From: Thalassarchaeum sp002495735
GTDB lineage: Archaea; Thermoplasmatota; Poseidoniia; Poseidoniales; Thalassarchaeaceae
Assembly: GCA_937911265.1 (NCBI GenBank)
Contig: CALDRG010000103.1
Span: 59,156-123,155, forward strand
Length of the DNA stretch: 64,000 nt
Reading direction: 5' to 3'
The number at the start of each line of letters is the position of its first letter. The stretch's first letter is position 1. Both the position numbers and the translations under genes were made by a program. This document shows positions 34,482-43,700 of this stretch, piece after piece. The notes under the pieces are model-generated. The model made no database searches, was not told the DNA's origin, and saw only the letters and a list, made by a program, of their open reading frames with translations.

Positions 34482-35237
34482 ATGCGGGTTGCAATTCTAG
34501 CTTCTGCCGGGAAAGATTCAGCTTACGCAGCATGGTGGGCCACGATGAGAGGTTGGGAAGTGGAGTGTCTCGTGACTGTCTGTGTTTCAGGAGACGATTC
34601 TATGATGTATCAATTGAATGGGACGGCTGTAGCCGCCTTGCAGGCTACATCTATGGGAGTGCCGTGGCTCCCAGTGCTGAGTTTAGGAGAGGAGGAATAT
34701 GAGGTCCTTGAGTTGGAAGCGGCCCTGAGGGGACAGAGCGATATCCAATCTGCCTTCTTTGAATCATGGCCCCAAGATTGGGATGTGCCGGAGCAGCTTG
34801 AGATTTTGATGGATATGCCCGACTTGGACGCACTTGTAGTAGGGGCGCTCCGCTCGGACTACCAGAAGACCCGAATCGATAGGATGTGCGAGCGTCTAGG
34901 TATAATCTCATACAGCCCGTTATGGCATCACGGATCTCACGAGCACATGCACGCCCTAGTGGATCATGGATTCGATGCGCGTATATCATCAGTGTCATCC
35001 GAGGGATTGGGTGAAGATTGGCTCGGGAGGAAGGTAGACAATGAGTCGCTGGCCGTACTTGAAGTGCTGGCTAAGAAACACAGATTCAATCTGGATGGCG
35101 AAGGAGGCGAGTTTGAGACCGTAGTACTTGCAGCACCGCACATGCGTGCTCGCATAGAATGCAGTGCTGAGAGCCAGTGGGATGGCACCAGAGGAGTTTG
35201 GAATATAGAATCGGCCAGCTTAGCCCCCATGCGCTAG
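34482..35237 (+). CDS. dph6: Diphthine-ammonia ligase (Dph6-type, ATP-pyrophosphatase)
   Basis: 251 residues. PP-loop motif ILASAGKDSAYAAW at the N-terminus, then LVTVCVSGDDSMMYQLNG, DALVVGALRSDYQKTRIDRM, ISYSPLWHH and NLDGEGGEFETVVLAAP, all typical of the ATP_bind_4/Dph6 family. It performs the last amidation of diphthamide on the His of EF-2; a matching aEF2 with the modification loop is at 22838-25045. Divergent from psmA, 43 bases before purB. Confidence 0.9.
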   Translation: MRVAILASAGKDSAYAAWWATMRGWEVECLVTVCVSGDDSMMYQLNGTAVAALQATSMGVPWLPVLSLGEEEYEVLELEAALRGQSDIQSAFFESWPQDWDVPEQLEILMDMPDLDALVVGALRSDYQKTRIDRMCERLGIISYSPLWHHGSHEHMHALVDHGFDARISSVSSEGLGEDWLGRKVDNESLAVLEVLAKKHRFNLDGEGGEFETVVLAAPHMRARIECSAESQWDGTRGVWNIESASLAPMR

Positions 35238-35279
35238 CCTCAAACAGGGGTCTGGGGTCGGCTGGTCACGGGGAAGGCT

Positions 35280-36629
35280 GTGACAGTATCGCCGTTGGAC
35301 TATAGATACGGTCGTGACGAGGCCAAGCACATCTGGTCTCGAGAGGGTCGACACACTCGTCAATTAGAGGTCGAGAGGGCTCTAGTCTGGGCTCACTGCC
35401 AACTTGGCAAGGTAAGTGCAGAGGACTATGACAGGATCGCAGACATCGCTGATCCCGGAATAGTCACAGCAGACCGGGTAGATGAGATCGAGGCGGAAAC
35501 CAAGCATGATATCATGGCGCTGACAAAGGCGATGGCTGAAGCTGCTGGTGATGCTGGTTGGTGTATCCATCTAGGTGCCACGAGCAACGACATAGTCGAT
35601 TCCGCTGTAGCACTGCAGATCAAGGACAGTATAGTGATGCAGCGTGATGCCCTCAAGCAGTTGATGGGGACCCTGTGTGAGATTGCTGAGCGCGAGAGGG
35701 ACACTGTGATGCTGGGGCGAACACACGGACAAGCTGCGGTACCGATTACATTCGGCCTGAAAGTTGCGGTTTGGGTAGATGAGTTTGCAAGGCACCTTGA
35801 GAGGCTCGGAGAACTGTCCTCCCGTGCCACTACAGGAAAATTCCTAGGGGCAGTTGGAACCGGTGCAGCGCAAGGAGAGCAAGCGTTTGAGCTACAGAGC
35901 CTCATCATGGATGAACTGGGACTCGGAACTCCCGTTGCCACCACTCAGGTCGTCGGTCGTGACCGCTACATCGAATGGGTTGGCTGGATGGCAAATGTCG
36001 CCACCAGCGTCGAGAAGGTGTTACAAGAGGTCAGAAACCTTCAGAGAACTGAGATCGCTGAGGTTGCTGAGGCCTTCGATACAGACAAACAAGTTGGTTC
36101 CTCGACGATGGCTCACAAGCGCAATCCGATTACTTCTGAGAATGCCTGTGGTCTGGCTAGGATTGTCCGTTCGATGATTGTGCCATCATACGAAAACGCT
36201 CTGTTATGGCATGAGAGGGACCTTGCGAACTCCTCAGCAGAGAGGTTTACGCTATCTCATTCAATGATCCTACTAGACGACATCTTAGCCAAGACCGATA
36301 GAGTCCTCTCCAATCTGGTAATAGATTCGAGCAGGATGCGAGCCAATATAGACGCTCAGAAGGGGCTCATCATGGCCGAGAAGGTGATGTTGACTCTAGT
36401 TGACAGAGGTGTCGCTAGGGACGAAGCACACGAGATGTTGAGGGAGGCATCCATGGTGGCGCTTTCCAGTGGTGATGCGTTGGAAGCTGTATGCGCTAGG
36501 GACAGTAAAATATCAGATATCTTTGATTCCGCTGAACTGAGTGATTTATTTCGTCCAGAAGGTCATTTGGGGCACAGTGGGAGAATCGTAGACGAAGCGG
36601 TAGCTAGAGCGCGCACCATGCTGGACTAG
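35280..36629 (+). CDS. purB: Adenylosuccinate lyase
   Basis: 449 residues from a GTG start. Superfamily signature SSTMAHKRNPITSENACGLA, the catalytic-His segments HLGATSNDIVDSAVALQI and GRTHGQAAVPITFG, and the PurB-like N-terminus SPLDYRYG. It acts twice in purine synthesis (SAICAR cleavage and adenylosuccinate to AMP). Argininosuccinate lyase and fumarase are excluded by the N-terminus and the signature spelling. Confidence 0.94.
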   Translation: MTVSPLDYRYGRDEAKHIWSREGRHTRQLEVERALVWAHCQLGKVSAEDYDRIADIADPGIVTADRVDEIEAETKHDIMALTKAMAEAAGDAGWCIHLGATSNDIVDSAVALQIKDSIVMQRDALKQLMGTLCEIAERERDTVMLGRTHGQAAVPITFGLKVAVWVDEFARHLERLGELSSRATTGKFLGAVGTGAAQGEQAFELQSLIMDELGLGTPVATTQVVGRDRYIEWVGWMANVATSVEKVLQEVRNLQRTEIAEVAEAFDTDKQVGSSTMAHKRNPITSENACGLARIVRSMIVPSYENALLWHERDLANSSAERFTLSHSMILLDDILAKTDRVLSNLVIDSSRMRANIDAQKGLIMAEKVMLTLVDRGVARDEAHEMLREASMVALSSGDALEAVCARDSKISDIFDSAELSDLFRPEGHLGHSGRIVDEAVARARTMLD

Positions 36630-36699
36630 AATGCCATCAGCAACAAAAGAATCAACCCTGTTGGGACGATTAAGGCGTGCAACAGTGTTATGCTCGCAA

Positions 36700-36933
36700 T
36701 CAAATTATGATTGAAATCAAAAACAGGGCCGATGCAGTCACGGTCGCGACTACGAAAAGTAGCATGACCATAGCATGCGGGCCGTATTGGTTGGCGTCAT
36801 TCAAAGCGACATCGAGAAACCCGTCTTCCGATATCGCCTCCATCATCCCCGCCTCAGACTCCTTGAAGTCCGGAGGGGGGCGACGCGGTATCCTCTCATT
36901 TTGCTCTGCCACGACTGCGCGGTAGTAAGGCAT
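36700..36933 (-). CDS. Small tail-anchored membrane protein, hypothetical
   Basis: 77 residues from the ATG at 36933. A charged cytoplasmic N-terminus (AEQNERIPRRPPPDFKESEA) is followed by one C-terminal membrane helix (MVMLLFVVATVTASALFLIS). No family. An alternative GTG start at 36990 overlaps the upstream gene's stop (GTGA), which would give a 96-residue protein. Same strand as the 72-residue membrane protein upstream, so probably one unit with it and TiaS. Confidence 0.52.
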   Translation of the reverse strand: MPYYRAVVAEQNERIPRRPPPDFKESEAGMMEAISEDGFLDVALNDANQYGPHAMVMLLFVVATVTASALFLISIII

Positions 36934-36986
36934 TGTATAGCATTCTCGATAGAAATTACTGCATTCAGGGTGTATGAATGGGCGGT

Positions 36987-37205
36987 TCACTCGTCCATGT
37001 CCGCGCCATAGATGCCTAGGAGCCTGTCTAGTTCCTCTAGAGCTTGGTCATCAGCAGATAACAATGCATCGGGATTCCTAGCGGACCCGGAGTACTCGGA
37101 TTCTCCGGCGGGGTCATCTCCGAACCTCTTTCTTCGTATTAATTTCCTGAGCAGGAGGACTGCTGTCGCAGTCAGCACCACTGCGACTACATCTGTGGGC
37201 ACCAT
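36987..37205 (-). CDS. Small N-terminally anchored membrane protein, hypothetical
   Basis: 72 residues. One N-terminal membrane helix (VVAVVLTATAVLLLRKLI), a basic stop-transfer RRKR, then an acidic soluble tail. No family recognised. It begins 3 bases after the TiaS stop on the same strand and is probably co-transcribed with it. Confidence 0.55.
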   Translation of the reverse strand: MVPTDVVAVVLTATAVLLLRKLIRRKRFGDDPAGESEYSGSARNPDALLSADDQALEELDRLLGIYGADMDE

Positions 37206-37208
37206 GGA

Positions 37209-38471
37209 TTATGCTCCCGGGATGCCCAGTTCGAGGGGCATAGCCAGATGTCTACGATTAGAGGGAGAGGGTTGTGACCAGTTTTCGACTAATTCAATTC
37301 CACTCAGATCCGCTTCTTCGCTATTCCACTCTCTCTGCGACGTGCTTCCGCACTCACGGCACCTGAGTTGTTGGCCCGCACCACCGCTGCGCATTGATTT
37401 GTTGCAGCATGTCGGCCTACCGGTCACCCTAGGCACCTGATCCACTAGAGTCAAACGTTCGAGATGGATTGCATCATCTTGGGCTGTGAGTCCAAGCCAT
37501 GCGACTCGATCCCCAATCTGCAACGTTCTGAGAAGTCTGTTTACAGGCCCACCCTCAGAGAACGCGACTAAGTCTACCCTATCTCCTCCAGAGAGAACTG
37601 ATATGTTTGAGTGGGCCCCTTTAACCTCTTCCGGGTAACTGATTACGGTACCAAAAGTCACCACGCCCAGATGATCGTCGGTCAACTGATTCGTTCTGTG
37701 TACCCCCCAACGAACTGATTGTTCCACGTCACTTCGAGTTTGCATCCAGTGGTGAGCCTCCTCTACACATTCGGATGTGGCACCCCTGATGCCGTATAGT
37801 ACTGGACAGGGAGTCCTAGGTGCAATTAGTCCTCGTCCTGCTGTCGGATCTCTGTTAACGAAGGTCAAAGGGTGTTCCTCCTCCATCATCCTAACGGCTT
37901 CAGAGGTTATCTGCCTAGGCTGCCCAATCAATTCATGATTTCTCCATGCAATGAGTTCCCAAGTTGATGTGGCCCCTGGCCTCCATGCTATCGCAGCACT
38001 AGCACCTACAGCACCCCACTGCTCCTCGCTGGTCAACATCCAACATCCTTCGTCGTTGATCGATGCCATACGAGGCTGCAGGTCTACGTGAGCTGTCACT
38101 GCTTCCCAATACCATTCCTCTGGAGGAGGATTTTCTGAAACTAGGAGCACGGGTGCTGCAGGGGTTGACGAATTAGGCTGATTCGCCACCTCTTCCAATA
38201 CGCCTTCAAACCATTCACAACACAGATTTCTAAATTCTCCTTTGCTGCTCTGGAGGATGCTGACCTCGGCACGCAATGCCCCATTACCGCGAGTCCTACG
38301 TGCCGCGAACGGCCATAACCTGACTAGTCCCCTCTCGATAATACGGATATCTGGAATTCTCGCCACCAGTAGACTCAGGAGTTCGTCGAACGTTGAGGTG
38401 GTACATCCTGAGAGTGGATGATCAGTGTCATCCAATCCGATTCGGAGAACCAGACGTTGGTCCGAGTTCAA
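37209..38471 (-). CDS. tiaS: tRNA(Ile2) 2-agmatinylcytidine synthetase
   Basis: 420 residues, the archaeal TiaS family. N-terminal LRIGLDDTDHPLSGCTT is the hallmark; AGRGLIAPRTPCPVLYGIRG, an OB-fold-like VVTFGTVISYPEEVKGAHSN and a C-terminal zinc ribbon (CCNKSMRS, then LRCREC) follow. It attaches agmatine to C34 of tRNA-Ile(CAU) so that it reads AUA. Overlaps the GmhB-like gene by 4 bases. Confidence 0.9.
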   Translation of the reverse strand: MNSDQRLVLRIGLDDTDHPLSGCTTSTFDELLSLLVARIPDIRIIERGLVRLWPFAARRTRGNGALRAEVSILQSSKGEFRNLCCEWFEGVLEEVANQPNSSTPAAPVLLVSENPPPEEWYWEAVTAHVDLQPRMASINDEGCWMLTSEEQWGAVGASAAIAWRPGATSTWELIAWRNHELIGQPRQITSEAVRMMEEEHPLTFVNRDPTAGRGLIAPRTPCPVLYGIRGATSECVEEAHHWMQTRSDVEQSVRWGVHRTNQLTDDHLGVVTFGTVISYPEEVKGAHSNISVLSGGDRVDLVAFSEGGPVNRLLRTLQIGDRVAWLGLTAQDDAIHLERLTLVDQVPRVTGRPTCCNKSMRSGGAGQQLRCRECGSTSQREWNSEEADLSGIELVENWSQPSPSNRRHLAMPLELGIPGA

Positions 38472-39106
38472 TAGGAATCCCCCAGTATGCTATCTATGAC
38501 ACCTGAAATACCTGTATCTGAATTACACAGAATCCCGACGACACCAAATCTAATTGCTGCAGACATATCCACCCCTCGGTCTCCGACCATTACAGAAGCA
38601 CTTTCATCTGGCCTATCAGTCCAATCATCACCGAATTTGAGATCCAAATCTCTCATGGAGATGTCTGACGATGCGGCGTCAATCAACTGTCTGCCTGCTT
38701 CAAGCATACCCGGGAACGGCTTGCGCGCCCAAGCTCCCTCCCACGGAGCATAAGGGCTATGCAAAATCAAATCGAGGTGTGCATCGCCATCGTCCTGCAG
38801 TAACAACTGACCCATCCTGTCATGAATCATTGACAGGTTGCTGCTGCTCCAGAGACCCCTGTTGATAGGAGATTGGTTCGTTACTACGCAGATTCTGTAC
38901 CCTGCTCGCCTCAAATCGCCAACGGACTTAGCCGAATCAGGCAGGAGCACTACTTCATCTACGGTGTTCACGTAGTTCTCTGATCCTACGATAATGACGC
39001 CGTCACGATCCAGATATGCTATACTCCCATTCCATGCTTCGTTAGGAAGTTGGGGCAGTTGCAGTGGTGAAGTCAACTCTACATCGTCTCGGTGAGGTAT
39101 GAGCAC
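38468..39106 (-). CDS. gmhB: HAD-IIIA phosphatase, GmhB/HisB-like, lacking the zinc-loop cysteines
   Basis: 212 residues from a GTG start. HAD motif I YLDRDGVII, motif II VVTNQSPINRG, conserved RKPFPGMLEAG and motif III/IV VMVGDRGVDMSAA match D-glycero-D-manno-heptose-1,7-bisphosphate 7-phosphatase. The zinc-binding loop of the typical enzyme (CxH, then CxC before RKP) is here HSPYAPWEGAWARKP with no Cys, so zinc is probably not bound. It lies 4 bases from the GmhA-like gene, which supports heptose metabolism. Histidinol-phosphatase is an alternative. Confidence 0.72.
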   Translation of the reverse strand: MLIPHRDDVELTSPLQLPQLPNEAWNGSIAYLDRDGVIIVGSENYVNTVDEVVLLPDSAKSVGDLRRAGYRICVVTNQSPINRGLWSSSNLSMIHDRMGQLLLQDDGDAHLDLILHSPYAPWEGAWARKPFPGMLEAGRQLIDAASSDISMRDLDLKFGDDWTDRPDESASVMVGDRGVDMSAAIRFGVVGILCNSDTGISGVIDSILGDSY

Positions 39107-39110
39107 AGCA

Positions 39111-39692
39111 TCACAACCCGTTGTGAGCCTTGACGGCCTCCTTGATGATGTGGTTGATCACCAGTTGGATGTCTTCGATTCGTTCCATTGATCCCGTAGG
39201 GGCTACAATCGAGATATCTGCGATATCTGCGATATTTCCTCCCTGTGAACCGGCAATATTGCCAGTTACAGCTACTGTTGAGCAACCCTGCTCCTTAGCG
39301 TAATGGATGCCGTTGACAACATTGGCAGAGTCACCTGAACCACTGTATGCAACAACCATGTCGCCTTCTCTCAGGAAAGTCGACAATTGTCCGACGAAGA
39401 TGTTGGTGTAATCTGTGTCATTCGCCCATGCTGTAATAGAAGCGGCGTTGTCGGTATGAGCGATTGTTCGTAGACCTAATTCCTTCGACCAATCGCCAGC
39501 GCTGTGGGACGGCGTAGCAGCACTGCCTCCATTCCCGATGAAGTGAATGCTACCATCGCCGGAACGGGTGCTCTCAACCATTCTCCAGAATTCTCTCAAT
39601 GGACCTCTGGGAAGTCCATCTAGAGCCTGCTTCAAATCTGCGATGTATGAGTCTGTGAACTCATCAAAGTCGAAACTCACAGGTATCCCCAT
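39111..39692 (-). CDS. gmhA: SIS-domain sedoheptulose-7-phosphate isomerase-like protein
   Basis: About 194 residues from the ATG at 39692. SIS fold with IHFIGNGGSAATPSHSAGDW, MVVAYSGSGDSANVVNGIHY and STVAVTGN; the C-terminal RIEDIQLVINHIIKEAVK corresponds to GmhA's dimer helix. It would convert sedoheptulose 7-phosphate to heptose 7-phosphate. It pairs with the following phosphatase and diverges from the archaeosortase gene by about 30 bases. DiaA-like proteins are a related alternative but unexpected in archaea. Confidence 0.78.
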   Translation of the reverse strand: MGIPVSFDFDEFTDSYIADLKQALDGLPRGPLREFWRMVESTRSGDGSIHFIGNGGSAATPSHSAGDWSKELGLRTIAHTDNAASITAWANDTDYTNIFVGQLSTFLREGDMVVAYSGSGDSANVVNGIHYAKEQGCSTVAVTGNIAGSQGGNIADIADISIVAPTGSMERIEDIQLVINHIIKEAVKAHNGL

Positions 39693-39725
39693 AACCGCCG
39701 GTGAGGGCATCCTATTTACGGGTTG

Positions 39726-40730
39726 ATGGGTCGAATCACACTGATGCAGGAGCCTCTGGGGTTGCTCGTAGCAATGATTGCAGACTTTGCGAGTATAGCA
39801 GATGTCAGTTTGAAACTGCTGATATGCGCTCTGGGTGCTGCTTCCCTAGGGGTGGGTTTCCATCTCAAAGATAGGTGGTATGCGCCATACTCATCTGCTC
39901 TTGGATGGATATCTGTCGGATTGTTTCTGTACCTACAGTCCTCGCATTATGTGGAGATCTCGGACCCAGTTCTCGTGTTGATGACTGCCTCCGCCCTACC
40001 TGCAGGAATAGCCCTCGGCGTGTGGGAGGTCCGCAACTGGAAAGATGCCCCTGAGGCTCTAGTCTGGTTCAGAGGATGCGTAGTATGGGCAGTGATACCC
40101 TACTATATCGTGTACAGCGTTCCATGGCTCAACATGGCATTGGTCCACGCAACCGCGTGGAATACAGAATTCATGTTGGAATTCACAGGGCTCGGGAGCT
40201 ACCAGATGGGACCGATGATGGTTGATCTCCTAGAAGGTGGGGAAATTCCGGCCTCAGAATGGGAAGGGAACAGATGGATCATGGCCGAGCCTCTCGGAGA
40301 AAATGGCTTCTTTGTCCCTCTGGAACACTCCGATGGGACTTTGGTGAGTGTCAGTTTCATACTCGCATGCTCAGGACTACAGTCGATGATAGTGTTCGTC
40401 GGCGCGATAGTGGCACTTGGCTCAGTGGAATGGAGTAGGAAGATTAGAGCCTTATTCATTGCGATACCCACCATTCACGTCCTCAATGTGTTCAGGAATG
40501 CTGGAATCGTTTGGTTAACAGATAATTACACCGAATGGTCAATCTTGGGCATGGGGATGTTCGAATTCTCTCATAGTTACGCCGCAAAGTTCGGCAGTCT
40601 GTTCGCCATGTTCCTTATGGCAATGGCACTGTTCGATCTGCTTCCCGAGTTGCATAACAATATTATGCGGATTCTCCGTCCTGTGATGAAAGCGCTGGGA
40701 ATTGCAAAAGCTGAGTCAGGTTCAACGTGA
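39726..40730 (+). CDS. artA: Archaeosortase
   Basis: About 334 residues, polytopic with around eight membrane helices. The exosortase/archaeosortase catalytic triad is visible: Cys 215 in ILACSGLQSMIVF, Arg 257 in LNVFRNAGIVWL and His 283 in FEFSHSYAAK (ATG numbering). The enzyme is a transpeptidase that cleaves PGF-CTERM-type tails and transfers the protein to a lipid anchor. A protein with such a tail is encoded at 60422. A TTG at 39723 precedes the ATG. Overlaps the convergent helicase gene by 9 bases. The exact archaeosortase subtype is inferred. Confidence 0.87.
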   Translation: MGRITLMQEPLGLLVAMIADFASIADVSLKLLICALGAASLGVGFHLKDRWYAPYSSALGWISVGLFLYLQSSHYVEISDPVLVLMTASALPAGIALGVWEVRNWKDAPEALVWFRGCVVWAVIPYYIVYSVPWLNMALVHATAWNTEFMLEFTGLGSYQMGPMMVDLLEGGEIPASEWEGNRWIMAEPLGENGFFVPLEHSDGTLVSVSFILACSGLQSMIVFVGAIVALGSVEWSRKIRALFIAIPTIHVLNVFRNAGIVWLTDNYTEWSILGMGMFEFSHSYAAKFGSLFAMFLMAMALFDLLPELHNNIMRILRPVMKALGIAKAESGST

Positions 40731-43700
40731 ACGGAGCCTATCATACAGCTTCCCTGTGAGCTTAGTGTCATGCTCCCATGCGAACTCTTTCATCACTCTG
40801 AGTGCCTCCTTCTCTAAATCGGAATCACCTACGAAATCCGTTATCTCAATGGTGCCGTCTCTAGTATTGGCCTTGAATGCGGCAATGGCCTCCTCATTGT
40901 GGAACACCATATAGGCCGATCCGAATGAGAACCTCTCTCTCAGGATTCCTCCAAAGTAGTGAATCAGGTTATCCGAGGGAGGTACAACCAAATCGCGCGT
41001 CTTGCGTATCCCCTCCAGGCCCTCCAAGAGGTCCTGTCTGCCCCAACATATGTCCTGTAAATCGTCGACCAGGAATCCCTTGATGAGGGTCCCGTCATCT
41101 TCGAACTCGTGCATGACGTCGCTAATTTCCTCTGCTGAGAATGGAGAGCCAGCCAGCCTCTCTACCTGACGCAAGGAGATTACAGGGTAATCACTCACTA
41201 ACTCCCTGAGATAGTTCCTCTTAATCTCCCACAAATCAACACCACTCAGTGGCTCTACTGTCTTGAAACCTCCTCGGTAGTCCTGAACCAGATGGCCACT
41301 GCGCACTAATGGCGATATCAGTTTCCTGAATTCGGCTCGCTTCATCGCGTGCCTATCCATATAGATGGAAGGATCGTGATGATCCCTGAAGAACTGCAAT
41401 ATGTCCTCATCCTCCTCTGCCGACTGGATATTGCGAATGGTGAGCAGCCGCCGGAAATGGGGGAGTTTTGCCCAGACCTGATGATTACGTAGACTTGTGC
41501 CTTGGTGGAGTTGCTTTGCCGCGGCCATTGAATGTAGGGGGACTCGGAACATCTCGCATCTGCCACGGAGCGCGAAGTCGTCTCGCAGCTCCTTCATGTG
41601 CTCGAGCGCCATGGTCTCGTTCTCCAGACGGCTATCTTGGTGCATTTTATGGTGATGGAATAGTAGCCGGTTTACTTCGTTGCGAGAGCGCGGCTCGACC
41701 ACTCCTCCACGGATATACCTCTCACCGTCACCCATACTGGAGAAACCAAGTTCGACGAGAATCTGTTGGATGTCCCCGTCGCAGTCGTGCACTGGAACCC
41801 CGTTGAAGGCGTGCAGTACAGAGACATCCACTAGTCTGTCTCTGTAGTTGTCAAGCAATTCTGAGAATGTCTCTTTGAACTCGTCAAGGTAGGAATGAGG
41901 GATATTGATGTCCTTAATTTCTAAGTAGTCGTTGACAACAAACATCAAGATTCTGCCAATCGGATCTACGCCCTTGAACACGGGATGGTACCACCCCTGC
42001 TTGAGTATTAGGCGGATCTCGTGGATGAAGCGACTGCAGAATGGGTCGGACTGGGCGAGGATTCTCATCTCACGGTCCTCCGGCATCGGCGAGAGTAAGA
42101 ACTCAGCGTCCTCCTTAGAAGAGTAGTAGTCAGTAGGGTCGGGTTGCAGAGCCACTACCCTACATATCCTGCTAGAGTCCTCGAGGTTTCGCAGGGAGTC
42201 GGCCAACTCCTCTACTGGTCTGCTAACGAAGAACCTCAATGTATGCAGGCGGATTGGCCCTATCCTGTTGATGAGTTTGACTAGTGCATCCTCGAACGAT
42301 AGAGGTTCAATCACCCCATGAATTCTATGGTAGACAGCCATCGAGCGTTTTCTATTCGGCACCTCGATGTACTGCTTAGCGATAACCAGTTGCCTCTCCA
42401 GATTGTTCAGAGCGCCTTTGAGGCTCCTTTGAATGTGAACGTGGTCCTTGCCCTTGGGATACCCGTCGAAGAGCTCGGCGCGTGTCAGTCCTTCTTCGGG
42501 AATTTTCTCTAGGAGCTCAATCTCGAGAGTGCCAAGCCAAGGCTCGCTGCGCAGGCCAGTGAGTATTGGAATCTGACTCTTGAGTGTGTACCCAACGCGA
42601 TTATGCAAAAGCCTACCGTTGAACACATCAGGATCGTGCTTGATGTCCTTCCAGTCCCTGAATCGATAGTTAGTGACTCTTTGGAGCAGTTCGTCTCGGC
42701 GCTGAATCAAGACCAAGGAGCGAATCGCATCGGCTGGTTCTTCGTACTTAGTGAATGACTTCTGGAGGAGCAGTGTCTGCAGTGTTCTGTAATCAACAAC
42801 ATCGACTTCTCCACCTGTAATCCTGTACTCGTCCATCCGTAGGATGTACTCTCCCTCGTCGGTCTGTCTGAAGAAGCCGATAGAAACTAGGTTCCTCATC
42901 TCCAACTCCTGCAGTACTGAGTCGACTTGGGCCGTTGGGAACGGCAGCCTCTCGCACAGAGTCTCCGATGTTTGCGGCCCCTCGGAACCTAGCATATCGA
43001 GCAGTTTCAGACGCAAGCAGTCTAGTGGGTCGGACAGCTTTCTATCATTCCAACGGCCGGGTGTCCCTGCTTCGAAATCACTGCCCATCTGATAACTTAG
43101 GCCGCCGGTGTAGAGTTCGGTCAGATCGTCCATCTCAGCTGCGCCGGCTACTGCTAGGCATCCCAAAGTTCCATGCACTTCAGCCATCCTCATGGAGAAC
43201 CACTTGTCATCTATCAGATCATGCCCAGTATCCTTGATTTTGGTGATGAGTTCACGTTCAGCGAGTTCGTGGACCCAACCCTGCATCACCTCGAACTCAA
43301 TGTGACTCAGTTTCTCGCTATACAGGGGGTTCGTCAATGAGGGTTCGAGACCACCACCCATGTCCATCAGTCTGAGCAGTCCATTGGCATTGATTGGCGT
43401 CGAGACCTTTGACTGGTAGTACTCGGACAGTTTCTCCTCATCCAGATCTGTTGCCAGCGAACGTGCACCCAAAAGTCGGCGCAGTATCTCCGGATCTACG
43501 TCCTTAATCAGATATGCTCGCGTTCGGAGAGAGAGCAGGTCCTCAAATGAGGACATGAATAGTGTCATTCCCAGAGGAGAAGGCATACGGACCCTGCGAT
43601 GTACGATACGTACGTCCTCGCTGTCCATCCTCGAGATGAAGTCGTCAAGTTGCTCTAGGTCAAGATCAGTGTGCATTATTTCGTTCATTACTTCCCGGAC

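Noticed and set aside
34384..34533. N-terminal extension of the proteasome alpha subunit
   Set aside because: It would overlap the divergent dph6 start, precedes the canonical alpha-subunit N-terminus by 50 residues and is not alpha-like.
35426..35944. 172-codon minus-strand frame inside purB
   Set aside because: Antisense of a fully conserved adenylosuccinate lyase with signature motif; no independent support.
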